64,000 nucleotides of DNA from Macrotis lagotis (GCF_037893015.1 NC_133661.1:228193157-228257156); one strand, 5' to 3'. Numbered from the stretch's first letter, positions 1 to 11,405 are shown. Numbers and translations are program-made. The notes: generated by a model from the letters alone, not told the origin.

Positions 1-685
1 ATGATTTCAGTTTCTCTCTGAAGAGAAGAGAATGGTCTCTGATCCCAACTCCTGCTTCTCCTTCTGCCAGGAATGAAAGTCTCACTTGGAGAAGGGTTGG
101 AGAAGATGAAGCTAGAGATTTCTATTCTGACTCCTTTTTCATCACACAATACCCACATGCCACATATGGGATGGGATAGCCCTTGCTCCATTGGCATGAT
201 GTTACAATTCAGCACGAGATTTAAGGAAATGGTATAAATATCCAACTCCCAGCATGGGTTTGGGACTCTTCTACTACTTTAGTCTTTCTATTGACCAACA
301 ATTCTATCTGCCTGTCTTCCAAGTGATCATCCAAATGCACAGTCATAGAAATTAATTCAATTCACACCAGGAATTGTACAAGGTATTGGAGATATGGAAA
401 TGAAAAAAGAAAAAGGCCTTGCTTACAACAAACTTACATCCTAAAGATAGAAACATCATGTATTAGAAAAATTAAATACTTTCTCCTTTCTCTCTCCTTC
501 CTTCTCTGTCTCTCTCTCTATATATATATATAAACATATATGCATACACATATATGTATGTATACAGGTGAATGTAAAATCTTTAACAGAAAAACTTGCT
601 TGTGTTTCTGTGTAGCTGTGTTTGTATAACTGCACATACCACAAAGTAAATATGCAAAATACTTTTACTGAGTAAAAGTACTAAC
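1..685. other. Non-coding stretch with CT/TA microsatellite
   Basis: I see no gene here. The only clear structure is a pyrimidine tract running into alternating TA/CA repeats at about 490-570. Open frames through the tract encode only repeat-derived residues. Confidence 0.6.
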
Positions 686-689
686 AACT

Positions 690-1620
690 GGGAGATCAGG
701 AAAGATCTTAAATGGGCAATGGTATTGAACTGAAAATTGAAGAAAGTTGAAGGTGAGAAAGGTAGAAAATTCCAGTTATAAGGACAGTTTATATAAAGGC
801 ACAGAGCTGGGGGATGGAATGTTCCATACAGGAAGCATCAAGTTAGAATATAGAGAACTTCAAAGTGTATAATATGAAATCACTCTAGAAAAATAAGTTG
901 AGGACAGCTAATTGACATAGTGGCTAGAGCACTCATCTTTCTGAGTTCAAATCCAACCTCAGATACTTACTAGCTATGTGACCCTAGGCAAGTCACTTAA
1001 CCCTGCTTGTTTTACTTTCCTCATCTATAAAATGAACTGGGGTGGCGGGGGGAGAATGGTAAACTTACTCCAGTATATTTGCTATGGATGCCCCAATGAG
1101 GTCATAGAGAGTCAGATATGACTGGAACAACAATAACAATATAGAAGGTGGTGCTTGTTCTGCATATTAAAGGAAGAGAAGGATTCTTAGAAATGGAGAT
1201 GATGAGGGAATGCATTTTAGGCTATGCAGGAAAGAGGCCAGTTCAAAAACACAGAGATGAGATAGCAAATAGAAAGAACAGAGAAGACTAGTTTGCCATG
1301 GATCGTGAAATGAAGGAAGGAGGAAAAGGAAAGAAAAAGAAGTTGAAGTCAAAGTGTGAAGGGCTTGAAAAAACAAAGAGAGAAGTTTATAGTTTATCCT
1401 AGGGACCAAAGGAAGCCAGTAAAGCTTCTTGAGCAGGTGAATAATATCAAACCTGTCAAACCTGTGTTTTGGGAATATCAGTTTGGCAGTTGTGGAGAGA
1501 ATGGATGGGAGTGGGGAGAGACTGGAGATAGGGAAATTATTTAGGAGACTATTGCATTAATCCAGACAAAAAAGTGACGAGCTTAAATTTACAAGAAATT
1601 CTAGGAAGGGTAAATCAACA
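690..1620 (-). repeat. L2-like LINE 3' region, antisense, split by a SINE
   Basis: The sequence follows, in antisense, the pattern of the marsupial L2 3' region: a GGCACAGAGCTGGGGGATGGAATG block at about 799-822, then GGAAGCCAGTAAAG at about 1411 and an antisense TTGCATTAATCCAG at about 1551. A MAR1-like SINE at 901-1140 interrupts it, so the LINE is older. It is heavily decayed. The assignment to L2 is by eye, and another CR1-superfamily LINE is possible. Confidence 0.5.
901..1140 (+). repeat. MAR1-like tRNA-derived SINE
   Basis: A degenerate tRNA head (GTGGCTAGAGCACT, GAGTTCAAATCCAACCTCAG) is followed by the TGTGACCCTAGGCAAGTCAC core and the TATGACTGGAACAACAATAACAA tail region. It lies inside the flanking L2-like piece. 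Its divergence suggests an old copy. Confidence 0.75.
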
Positions 1621-1829
1621 TTTTTTTTTTTTTGGAAACTGATCAGATATTAAGGCCTGCAGATTCCAGTTTATGAGATGCCCTATCAATCTTTCCTTCA
1701 TATTCTTATTTAAATGTATTTCAAAAACATACATCAGCCTTTTTCTGAGCCACAGATAAAAAAATATAAATTAAATATGTTATCAAAGACAATTCTCCCT
1801 TTCAAAGGAAGTGGAAAAGTAGAGATTAT

Positions 1830-1970
1830 CTGAAGACAGAGGAAATAGGTTCAAGTTTCAGCTCTTAGACACATCACTTAACCTCTCTGGGTTGTAAAAT
1901 CTCGTCTTTAAAATTAGAAAGTTGGATCATATGGCTTCTAAGGTCCTTTTCTACTCTAAATTTAATTCAT
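1830..1970 (+). repeat. MIR-like SINE fragment
   Basis: It shows the MIR core arrangement: CACTTAACCTCTCTGGG, then a decayed purine-rich stretch, then TCTAAGGTCCTTTTCTACTCTAA at the 3' side. It is strongly diverged. Confidence 0.55.
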
Positions 1971-1984
1971 CAAGAATCTATTAA

Positions 1985-2139
1985 GCACGGGCAGCTGGGT
2001 GATGAAGTGGATACAGCACCAGCCCTGGAGTCGGGAGCACCTGAGTTCAAATCCAGCCTCAGACACTTAATAATTACCTAGCTGTGTGACTTTGGGCAAG
2101 TCACTTAATCCTATTGCCTTGCAAAAACCTTAAAAAAAA
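1985..2139 (+). repeat. WSINE1-like SINE with 13-bp target duplication
   Basis: This is a complete tRNA-derived SINE: GCAGCTGGGTGATGAAGTGG head, GAGTTCAAATCCAGCCTCAG box-B region, CACTTAATAATTACCTAGCT, then GCCTTGCAAAAACC and an A-run. The repeat AAGAATCTATTAA occurs at 1972-1984 and again at 2140-2152, which is a target-site duplication expected from L1-type reverse transcription. Confidence 0.92.
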
Positions 2140-2380
2140 AAGAATCTATTAAATATCAGCTATGGAGTGGGCTATGGGTTAAGTATAGGAATACAAAGTT
2201 GAGAATGAAACAGTTCCTGTCCCCAAAGGAATTTATCTTCTACCAGGGGAAAACAACATTTACTCAGATAAATAAATGCAAACTCTACATAAAATTAATA
2301 CAAGGTAATTTTGATGTGTGTGAGGGGGACACTAACTATTGGGGGAAATAAGGAGGCTTCTTGTAGAACATATGACTTGA

Positions 2381-2550
2381 GGGGTGGCTAGGTGGCGCAG
2401 TGGATAGAGCACTGGCCTTGGAATCAGGAGTACCTGAGTTCAAATCCGACCTCAGACACTTAATAATTACCTCGCCGTGTGGCCTTGGGCAAGCCACTTA
2501 ACCCCATTGCCTTGCCAAAAAAAAAAAAAAACCCTAAAAAAAAAAGAATA
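2381..2550 (+). repeat. WSINE1-like SINE
   Basis: It is a full-length copy with the GGTGGCGCAGTGGATAGAGC head and a GCCTTGCCAAAA-(A)n tail. Flanks TATGACTTGA (2371-2380) and TATCACTTGA (2551-2560) match at 9 of 10 bases, an aged target duplication. It is inserted in the same antisense L2 as the copy at 1985. Confidence 0.9.
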
Positions 2551-2724
2551 TATCACTTGAGGTGAGCCTTGAAAGGAGCCAGGGAGATTATAGGAGAGTG
2601 AGATGAGAAAGAAGAGTTCAAATGACAGGGAGAACAGCCTATACCAAAGGTATAGAGGTGGCAGATAAAATGTCACATATGAGGGGCACCCAGTGGGATA
2701 AATTCAGTTAGAATGTGGAATGCA

Positions 2725-2872
2725 TAATTGTTCCTGCTCTGCCATACACTAGCTAAGTGACCTTGGGTAAATCATTTCCTTTTTCGGACCTCAGTTTCTT
2801 CCATTGCCAAATGAGAGAATTGGATTAGATAAACTCTAAAGTCTCTTCCAGCTCTGATAGTCCATGATTCTA
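2725..2872 (+). repeat. MIR-like SINE
   Basis: The MIR core is recognisable in order: GTGACCTTGGGTAAATCATTT, CCTCAGTTTCTTCC, an ATGAGAGAATTGGATTAGAT stretch and the 3' CTCTTCCAGCTCTGATAGTC. Confidence 0.7.
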
Positions 2873-3339
2873 ACTTTTTGACATCTGGGATTACCCATTT
2901 GATGTTTTCCCACATGCCACCATTTAGGGATCTTCTTGGTAGAAAAGAAAGACTGGAAATTTTCATAGTGCTGAAGCCACAAAAGGCAATCTATATGAAC
3001 TATATATTTTTTTGTCATAAAGATACCAAGCAATTTAAGGAATGTAAACTTCTTTCCTTAGTGACTCATTTCCATACTTTTGTGTCTTCTCATTTGAAAT
3101 ATCTTGTGGTCTGAAAAATATGGTAAAACAAATAAACAAATTTAAAAACCGCATATTCCTCAGGCTCCAAAGTCAACAAAGCTGTTCTAGACATTTCATC
3201 ATTTGTCAGAAGAAACTTTTATTTTGATTTTTTTTTTGCCTGAAATCCTACTCAAAATTTTGGGTCCAAGGAAAGAAGTTTCTCCATATCTCTTTGAAAT
3301 CATCTATTTCCTCATTTCTTATAGCATAATAGTATGTAT

Positions 3340-3735
3340 AATGGGGGGCAATGAGCAACCTTGATGGACTCTCTCATTCCATCAATGCAACAATCAGGGT
3401 CAATTTGGGACTCTCTGCAGTGGAGAATACCATCTGTATCCAGAGAAACAACTGTGGAGTTTGAACAAAGACCAAGGACTATTACCTTAAATTTAGAAAA
3501 AAAACCTGATACCTTATTGTCTGATCTTGCTATCTCTTATACTTTATGTTTCTTCCTTAACGATATGGTTTCTCTCTCATCACACTCAATTTGAATCAAT
3601 GTATACCATGGAAACAACATAAAGACTGGCAAATTGCCTTCTGTGGGAGGTGGGGGAGGGAAGTAAAATTAGGGGGAAAATTGTAAAACTCAAAATAAGT
3701 AAAATCTATAATAAACTGGGCAAAAAAAAATATGT
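3340..3735 (+). repeat. Marsupial LINE 3' end (probably L1 class)
   Basis: A distinctive block runs from ACCTTGATGGACT through GTGGAGAATACCATCTGTATC and GTATACCATGGAAACAACAT to a G-rich GTGGGAGGTGGGGGAGGG and an AATAAACTGGGC(A)n end. A second copy occurs antisense at about 23884-24265, which proves it is a repeat. A 77-codon open frame (3361-3594) lies within it and is not a gene. The class is inferred from the G-rich 3' UTR plus A-tail layout. Confidence 0.7.
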
Positions 3736-3739
3736 ATAG

Positions 3740-4175
3740 GTAACTTCAAAGAGACATGGAAAGTCTTGTGTGATCTGATGAAGAGTGAAAGAGTAGTCAA
3801 AAGAGCAATTTATACTATAACATCAACTTTATAAAAGCCAAAAATTTTAGAGTTGTAGAAACTGAAGAATGAAATGAGCAGAGTCAAGACAATCGTTTAA
3901 AAAAAATACACACTATAAAGACAAACAACTTTGAAAGCTGTTGGGATTCTGATCAACCATGGTTCCATAGGACTGATGAGGGCTGGGACATTACAGATTC
4001 AGGATACAGAATGAAACTTCTTAAAAATATGGCTAATGAGGGAACTGATTTCCTGGATTTTATATATTTGTTATAGGAAATTTGTTTCTATGTTATTTTT
4101 TCATTGGGGTAGAGAAGAGGAAGGATAAATAGAGTTCTGTTCACTAAAAATATAAAATTTAATTTAAAAAAGATT
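3740..4175 (+). repeat. LINE 3' end, second type, tandem to the previous one
   Basis: It contains GATCAACCATGGTTCCATAG, GGACTGATGAGGGCTGGGAC, GGAACTGATTTCCTGGATTT and an A-rich AAAATTTAATTTAAAAAAG end, the layout of a marsupial L1-type 3' UTR. It directly follows another LINE 3' end. Confidence 0.5.
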
Positions 4176-4399
4176 CTACCATCAAACTCCTAGTTTACTC
4201 TCCTCTACCACCAGATACTACCACGGAATAGAACATACAATTCCAGTTTCTAGCTAAAATTAGTGTCAAGTGATCCTAATGCTAAAGTGATAAAAGGTTC
4301 CAGCATAGCAACAATCTCATCCAGATTGTGAGGAGAGTACTCCTCAAATATCTTTACAAAAGATACTGTCCGACTCAGGTCAGCTACCCCCATTCTCAT

Positions 4400-4550
4400 C
4401 ATGAAAAGAGTTGACTGGATCATAAAATCATAACTCTCTGGCTAGAAGGTACCTTAGAGGCAATTTAGTTTAACAGATATTTTACACATGAAAAAAAAAT
4501 TGAGACATAGGGAGATTAAATGCCAAAGATAGAGTCTGAAACCAGGTTTT
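4400..4550 (-). repeat. MIR-like SINE fragment, antisense
   Basis: An antisense MIR core can be traced through TTTACACATGAAAAAAAAATTGAGACATAGGGAGATTAAATG. It is very degenerate. Confidence 0.4.
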
Positions 4551-4754
4551 ATTACTTTTTTTATAACTCAATTCCTACTAACCTAGGTAAGCTATTCCAA
4601 TACAACGTTGATCCCAATAAGAATGTTAGCAACAGGTTTGGTGACTATGACCAAAGGAACACTTTTGTGAAGCAATTCTATTCTGCTACTAACTGAACAA
4701 TCATTCCCCTTTTGATCAATCATTCATCTAAATTGGAGGTGTATTATATTGTTT

Positions 4755-5003
4755 TTGTAGCTCAGTTGTTTTCAGTTGTGTCCAACTTTGTGACTCCATT
4801 AGGGGGTTTTCTTAGCAAATATACTAGAATGATTTGCCATTTCCTTCTCTAGTTCACTTTACAGATGAGGAAATTGAAGCAAAGAGGGGCAAATGACTTG
4901 CCCAAGGTCATACAGCTAAGTGAGACAGATTTGAACTCAGGATGATGGGTCTTCTTAACTCAGGTCTGGCACTTTAATCCATTGAGTCACCTAGTTGTCC
5001 CTA
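4755..5003 (-). repeat. MAR1-like SINE, antisense
   Basis: The full antisense order is present: TTTTCAGTTGTGTCCAACTTTGTGAC, GGTTTTCTTAGCAAA, TTGCCATTTCCTTCTC, TTTACAGATGAGGAAA, GACTTGCCCAAGGTCATACAGC and the tRNA head CCATTGAGTCACCTAGTTGTCCC. Confidence 0.85.
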
Positions 5004-5009
5004 TACATT

Positions 5010-6550
5010 ATCTTTATTGGAAACTCTAGGTCATAGTAGTTGGGAAGGGAGTAATCTCTTTGCTATGCTAGTGTTAATGAATGCCAGAATTTTTTGTAAA
5101 TTTCCTATAGTCTTTTTACAAAGGCATACTCAAGGTATAAGGGAGGACTTTGAAATTATTGCCAAGGATGTAGCTGTTATTAGCTTGGTGAGTAATTATT
5201 CTTAGCTCATAAGGCTGTGTCTATGACTTCTGGTAACCAAGAATTTAGTCTGGTTTATATGACTTCCTTAGGGAAATACACAACTCTTGAGAAATGCAGA
5301 TAGATATACAAAAGGAAAGCCATTCTGGAACACTGCAATTCCAGATCTCTACTACTCTTTCATAAAGATATCTCACCTTGTTTTCTTTTTATCTGCTCAT
5401 CCTTCCTGCCTCAGGGATCAATTGCTCTGCCTCCCCAATTATGATATTAATATTATTTAAGATTAATAAATGGAAGAGAGCAATGCTTTATGAACAATTT
5501 AGAATCCCCAAGTGTGAATATTATTAATATTTTCTTCCAGAAAAGAGTTGGAAGACACTGAACAAGACAAGTATTGAATAACATTATGAAAAACAAAATT
5601 GACTGTATCTTAACAGACAGGAAAAACTAGTTATGGATAGTCCTTTCAGAATCAGCTGTCTGTGCACAGAGTGCTTAGAGCAAAGGTCAAACTAAATTCT
5701 TGCTAAAGAGGAAATGTCAAAATACTAGAAAGGATAAAGATGAGATGACATTGCATATAATTACAATTACTGCTGCAACACAACCTGTGTACAAAAATTA
5801 TTGACTGAAAAAATGTTGTAACCAGGCTTTGCCTATGTCCAGATCACCTAAGATGAAGGCACTCATGTGGGAAACAGCAGTCACTTGCTTCTGGAAGAAG
5901 ACATTCTGTTGGAGAAGGTGAAACCCAATTTCCCTACCACATAGATAAGAATAACCTCTTTCTATTGGTTTTGTGGATGGAACAGGCTTCATTTATAATC
6001 AGTCTAACTGAAGCTGTCTATCTCTGTCTCACTCTTCTTTTTCTTTTTCTGTCTCCTCAATTTCTTCCAAAAGTGAAAGTATTGCTCACTCATACCTTGG
6101 GCACCAAATACTAAACTGGGTGAAGTAGAAGGTCCACCTTTCCCTTTCCCTTTAGGGTCTTTACAGTCCCCGCCCCCAATGACTTTGAGTTTTAATCTCT
6201 TTTGTTTATTCCTTACAGATCAACCTCAGACAAGGAAATTCAAGTCCTGGTAACTAGGATTTCAATTTAGGTGTTGTTACCAGCCTATTTAGGGAATCCT
6301 GAAAAACCAAAGTCTATGGATATAAATCCAAAATAGGTTTTGGACTTGGAACTTGGCCAAATGGAAGGAGTTGCAGAATTTCACATATAATTTTCCTTCA
6401 TGTCATCATGATCCTCTAGAATTTAACGCCTTAATTTCTTCCACATGGAGATTCTGTTGGGGACTTCACATGCATTAAACTTCCATTACTTGTAGATATA
6501 GGTTTTGGGCAGGCATTATGGGTGAACAACAGTCTGGGTCTAGAATTCAA
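5010..6550. other. Repeat-poor non-coding stretch
   Basis: I find no gene and no confident interspersed repeat. Short open frames (5017-5205, 5798-5992) have no recognisable domain and no credible splice sites. It may simply be old unique sequence. Confidence 0.5.
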
Positions 6551-6559
6551 TTGAAAGAT

Positions 6560-6700
6560 AATAGAGAATGAATGATGAATGAAAGAAAACAAGCATTTTT
6601 TTTGTTTGTCATGAGCCAAGCATGGGAATACAAATAGAAAAGTAAAATAGTTCCTTCTATCAAGGAGATTTTACTCTTTTGGAGGAAATGGCACTAGTTT
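6560..6700 (-). repeat. L2 3' end fragment, antisense
   Basis: GAATGAATGATGAATGAAAG, AAGCATGGGAATACAAATAG and AGTTCCTTCTATCAAGGAGA match the antisense L2 terminus layout. Confidence 0.5.
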
Positions 6701-6784
6701 GGGTGGGGTCAGTGAGGCACAGGAATCCTTAGTGCCAGAAGGGTGGATGGCAATTCCCAGGAGGGAGGCAGCAATAAGGTAGGG

Positions 6785-6823
6785 ATCGGGGGTGGGGGTG
6801 GGGGGGGGGGTGGGGGGGGGAGT
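6785..6823 (+). repeat. G-rich simple repeat
   Basis: About 39 bases are almost wholly G with scattered single T interruptions. The multiple G runs would allow G-quadruplex folding on the plus strand. Confidence 0.85.
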
Positions 6824-6954
6824 CCTCTCTCTTACTGTAAGGATTATACTTGGTTGTCAACTTTCTACTCATTGAAGTTGTCATTGGTTCTCAAAAAAAA
6901 AATCATATCCACTTAAGAAGGTGTAAGTTTTGTCACTATTGGGGGTTAGATTCT

Positions 6955-7290
6955 AAAAAAAGTCAATCAGTCAACCAACATTTATTAAGGACTTACCATG
7001 TGCAAAGCAATGGGATATAAAGAAAGGCAAAAAATGGTCCCACTTTCAAGAAGCTTACAGTATAATGAGAGCAGTAATATACAAATGAGAGATAGACAGA
7101 AGATGGATGGGTAGGCAGTTTTATATATATACATGTATATATATATGTATGTATATATATATACTTATATATTTGTACACATATGAGTACATATACATAC
7201 ATATAAATATATGTAATAAATTACATACAATAATCTTAGAGGGAGAGTACAAAGATTAAGAAGGACTGGGAAAGTCTTCTTGGAGAAGGT
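6955..7290 (-). repeat. L2 3' end, antisense, with internal TA/CA-rich expansion
   Basis: CAACATTTATTAAGGACTTACCATGTGC, GATATAAAGAAAGGC and AAGAAGCTTACAGTATAATGAG are the antisense L2 terminus. A TATATA/TACATA microsatellite at about 7120-7215 has expanded inside it, and the LINE resumes at GACTGGGAAAGTCTTCTTGG. Confidence 0.7.
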
Positions 7291-7600
7291 GAAACCCAAG
7301 AAATGGTCATCCAGGCTCTACTTGAATACTTCCAAGAAGGAAGACTCCTTTTCAAGCATTTTTGACCAGCTATTAATTGCTAAGAATTTCTTCCTGATAT
7401 CAAGTCTAAATTGCTCTCTTTATTCCTGATATTTATTCAGTTCTCTCATACCAAACAGAACAAATTTAATCCTTCTTTCACCTGGAATTCTTTCAAAGAC
7501 ATGAGGACTGATATCATGCTCCCTCAGAGTCTTCTCTAGGTCAGACACATCCAATTCCTTTGAACTATCCTCATGTATCATTGGACACAACAGTCTGAAG
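7290..7600. repeat. Ancient CR1/L3-class LINE-like fragment
   Basis: The stretch with TTTCTTCCTGATATCAAGTC, CCAAACAGAACAAATTTAATCC, CATGAGGACTGATATCATGC and AGTCTTCTCTAGGTCAGACAC resembles an old repeat I recall as CR1/L3-class. The 61-codon minus-strand open frame at 7420-7605 overlaps it. The family is uncertain. Confidence 0.4.
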
Positions 7601-7674
7601 CCCATAGTCTGAAGTCAAAACCAAAGGAGTACCAGGAATATTCTGAATAATATCCACTTCATCATTTTAATTCA

Positions 7675-7820
7675 TAGAAAGGAAGAAGACTTTTAATAGT
7701 AGCCTACCTCTGAGACTTGTTGTGAGAATCAAATGAGATAATTGTAAATATTTAGCACAGTGATTGACATATAAGAGGTTCTATATAAATGTGAGCTATA
7801 ATAATTATTATGGTTGCTAA
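7675..7820 (+). repeat. MIR-like 3' half
   Basis: It carries the MIR 3' signature GACTTGTTGTGAGAATCAAATGAGATAAT and CACAGTGATTGACATATAAG ending at an AAATGTGAGCTATAATAATT. Confidence 0.65.
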
Positions 7821-8139
7821 TGTTATATTAATAGCAATAAATATAGTGTTTGAGAATTTAATAATATTAATAAATGGATAGCAGTAAATTTATTATATTC
7901 AACAAGGCAAAATGCCACTGTTTAAAAGCAGAATGAATAGTTGACACTATGATGTTGCTTGGTTCATACTTGCCTGTCAACCTTCTGAAATTTCGACTAT
8001 GTCATTCACTCATCTCACAATTTTTATTTAATCTACCCAATAGCATATTTATTTATAAATATTTGTTACTGAGTAAGTATTCAATAAATGCTACCTAATA
8101 GGAGGATATACGATGGCCTTTTAACACCATATCACTAGT

Positions 8140-8870
8140 TAACTTATCAGTTCTCAAGGCTCAGCTATTTATTACCTTTATGCATTCAATATCTTAGATG
8201 CATGTAACCAATTCCAGTCTCTCAACTCTAGTGCCAAATCATCTGGCTATTGGACATCACCAAATGAATCTTGGGCATTTCAAGTATCCAAAATAGAATT
8301 CATTATCTTTCCCCATAAATCCTTCCCTTTCCTAAAATTCTCTGTTTCTGTAGGGGGCACCAATATCCTTCCAGTCACAAAGGTTTGCAACTTTGGAGTC
8401 TTCCTCAACTTCCTTACCCCTGACATCCAATCAAGCTGCTGTTTTATTTTTTTCCTCCTCTGTATCTCACAACTTTCTTTCCTTTCTATCCATTCATCTA
8501 AACAGTCTAATTCAAACCATTATATTATCTCTTAACTGGATAATTACAATAGTCTCCTAATTGGTCTTCTCTCCTTTATCTTCTACATGGCTGCCAAATG
8601 AGAATTCCTAAAACCTGAAATATACTACTTCCTTGCCTCCACTTAACTTCCTTTTAGCTCAGCTTAAAGTACTACCCCCTGCAGAAAGTCCATCTAGATC
8701 TCTTCAGTGGCTAGTATTTTCAGAATTACTTGTAAACTATTCAATTTTCTATTGATATTTTTGCTCAATGAAATATAAGTGCCTTGAAGTCAGACTTTTA
8801 TTTTTACTTAGTACAGTGCCTGGCTATTCTGTGCAGATGTTTGCCAAATTATCAAACTTTTTTTGTTTGT
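8140..8870 (+). repeat. L2 LINE 3' region
   Basis: The order is that of the L2 3' region: CAACTTTGGAGTCTTCCTCAAC, TGACATCCAATCAAGCTGCT, CTGGATAATTACAATAGTCTCC, GCTGCCAAATGAGAATTCC, and the terminus TAAGTGCCTTGAAGTCAGAC with TTAGTACAGTGCCTGG. At about 730 bp it is one of the longest L2 pieces in the window. Confidence 0.7.
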
Positions 8871-8879
8871 TTCTTTGGA

Positions 8880-9020
8880 AGTCACCATAGAAACTATCTA
8901 GTTCAGTCATTCATTTTAAAGGTGGGGAAAACTGAGGGCTAGAGGGATGAAGAGACTTGCCCAATTCTCTATCAATTAACAACAGAATTCCTACCTTTTG
9001 GTCACCATACCACATTTCAG
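8880..9020 (-). repeat. MIR-like SINE fragment, antisense
   Basis: ATCTAGTTCAGTCATTCATTTTAAAGGTGGGG, AAACTGAGGGCTAGAGGG and GACTTGCCCAATT follow the antisense MIR order. Confidence 0.5.
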
Positions 9021-9629
9021 ATCAGAGAGAATGCCACAGAAAAAGTTAGTGTAGTGTCAAGCTATCAGGAGACACATGTTTGCTTGTAAGTTGTTTGCCT
9101 CCCTTTGAAATTAAACTTCTGATTCCTCATATTCCTGTCTTTAGTCTGCACTGGCCATTCACAAACTAGAGGTCAGCTCCACCCCAATGACAGGCGATGC
9201 CACCAGAAGAAGGGATAAGAGAAAAAAAATAAAGATCACAGGCAGATTTGTGAAAACTACAGACATTTATGATACTTAATGTTTAAATAGGACTGACTGG
9301 TGAAGCTAGGAGTGGCAGTTGGGTGGGATACGGAAGGGAGAGTCGATAGTTAGAAGTCCTCTCACTGTTATTTACATTTTTATATGCCTCATAATTAATT
9401 CTGGGATACCAAATTCCTTCACACAGCCCTAGAGCAGTAGTCAGCTTGCAAAGACTTAAATGAAGAAGATTTAGGGAGAATTCTCCCTTGGGCACAAACC
9501 TTAATTATTTCCTGAGGTTAGGAGTTGAATAGTGAGAACCTGCATAGTAAAGGAAAAAGTATTGTTCTTGCAGTCAGAGATACCCGAGTTCAATAATTGT
9601 GAAGAAAAAAGGAGCATAGTTGAAGGAAT

Positions 9630-9785
9630 ACTGACCAGTTATAAAGGAACCTGAATTTGAACTTGGCAGCCCCTGTGGATCCTGGGTGAGGCATTGCCTT
9701 CCTGGGCTCCTCTTCTCATCCAAATGTGAGGACTGATCTAAATGACTTTCTAAGGTGTCTCTATACCTATGATTCTATGATCCAA
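9630..9785 (+). repeat. MIR-like SINE
   Basis: Head and core can be followed from GAACCTGAATTTGAACTTGGC through CCTGGGTGAGGCATTGCC to TCTAAGGTGTCTCTATACCTATGATTC. Confidence 0.5.
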
Positions 9786-9849
9786 AGTCCTACCTCTGAC
9801 ATACACTAGTTATGAGAACCCTTAACTGCTTTGTGTCACAATCAACAAT

Positions 9850-11040
9850 CTTTGTTATTGAGGTGTCTCTGATCTACATCAGTGGAGGCAGTTTCGACAC
9901 TGAGATTTCCACCCAAGTCAAATTCACAAGTTCAAACCTAAAAAAAAAAATTACAGTATTTTTCATAGTGTAAGAACTTAATAAATTCTTCATTGATTCA
10001 AAAAGAAAAAAGAATTTTAAAAACTATCAATATTCTCTTTTTTTCTTCTCCCTTACCAATTAAAACCATCACTGATGTTGATTGACAGTTCATCTATCCA
10101 GTGACACTAGGGAATAGGGAAAAGGATGTGTTTCCTCCCACTCTACTTTGATGTGCCCTACAGCTATGTCTGGGGCCCCTTTGGTCCTACATTCCTTTAT
10201 GTGGCTCAGGTGTCACAGTTCTAACTTTTCAAGAAAATGCAAGGCTAACTCTGTGGCTTTTCCATTAGCTGCAGTTAAGTTAATTCATCTGAATACTTTT
10301 TTTTGCAGAGGAGGGAGAAAGCAGTTGGGTGGGGGGGATGACTGTTGGGACTCTATCAGTCTCTCAGCATTTCCTTTATGGTGCAGGGGAGGAGGAAGTG
10401 GACTACCACAAACAGAATTCATTGGTGATTTTCCCATGGGGTCTACCCAGTATGAGATGTGCAGTCTAACTTGCATTCCCTCGAGGCATTCAGAAATGTG
10501 ATCTCTAGAAGCCCTTGTTACACACCAAGCTTGGGTAGTGAAGCACTGTACTATCCATGTCAGGAGCTGCCTAGTTGGTCAACTTGTGTCAGGAAGCCTT
10601 GTGGTTTCATTATTTGTCAAACCTTAGGAGAGTCTGTAGCCGCCTTGTAGCCAACATCATCTTCCTGTAGAAAAGGTCACCCCTGGGGTTTGTAAAGTAA
10701 AGGCCAGTTCTTGGCCTTTGATAAAGAGGAAAAAGCCAAATGCTGACAGGGAAAGCCTCTCTCCTCCAGCAGAGATTTCCTGATTTCTATTACTAGGCTG
10801 GGGGGTAAATTTGGACATCTTCCCTGTGTAGGTCTCACAAACTCAAGGCATCTTTCTCATTAAGCAATTTGAGAAAAAAGGCAAGAGGGGATATTGATTT
10901 AAAACAACAATAATAACAACCAACAACTGTTACATATATATCCATTCTGGCAAAAGACTTCAAAAATCTGTAGGCAATGATTATCATAGTTGTGGAAACG
11001 TACTCTGAGATTTAGTATCTGAGATTCATATTTTCACTTT
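9850..11040. other. Repeat-poor non-coding stretch
   Basis: I see no confident repeat and no gene. An open frame of 117 codons at 10148-10501 has no recognisable domain. A short G-rich run sits at about 10326-10339. The sequence could include a regulatory element but shows nothing decisive. Confidence 0.45.
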
Positions 11041-11044
11041 GTAA

Positions 11045-11405
11045 AGTAGGACCATAGATTTTTAGAAATTCCTAGAAAGGATCTTAGCTAAACCCTTTAC
11101 ATAGGAAAAACTGAGGCCCATAGAAGTTAAATGATTTACTCCAGGTCACACAGGAAATACACATGAAAGTCAGGATAATCTCTCAGAAGACAGAATTATC
11201 TCTTTACTGCACACAAGGCAATGGTGTCTTTTTTTTTGATAGTCAATAACACCTAATTTGTCAAACAGTTAACAGTTTACAAAGTTTTGTCACATATATT
11301 TTCTTAGAATAACATAATCAAGTAGGTAGGTCAACATTCTCTCCTTTTTACAGATGAGTAAATAGGCTCAGAGCAGTGGGAGTGACTTATTCAAACTAGG
11401 ATTAT
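11045..11405 (-). repeat. Two MIR-like SINE fragments, antisense
   Basis: The first (about 11045-11180) shows AAAACTGAGGCCCATAGAAG and CCAGGTCACACAGG. The second (about 11235-11405) shows AACAGTTTACAAAGTTTTGTC and TTTTACAGATGAGTAAATAGGC. Confidence 0.6.

Larger units (their letters stand above)
1960..2700 (-). repeat. L2 LINE 3' end, antisense, host of two WSINE1 insertions
   Basis: Once the two SINEs are removed, the pieces join into one antisense L2 3' end: AATCTATTAAATATCAGCTATG, then CAGTTCCTGTCCCCAAAGGA, CTTGAGGTGAGCCTTGAAAGGA and AAAGGTATAGAGGTGGCAGA. Both insertions sit at clean breaks with short duplicated flanks, which gives a relative age order of L2 before SINEs. Confidence 0.7.

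Noticed and set aside
2400..2460. tRNA-like box A and box B sequences
   Set aside because: They belong to SINE heads that recur many times and are followed by SINE tails. None folds as a free-standing tRNA gene.
10148..10501. 117-codon plus frame
   Set aside because: No recognised motif, no credible splice signals, and an overlapping minus frame is also open.
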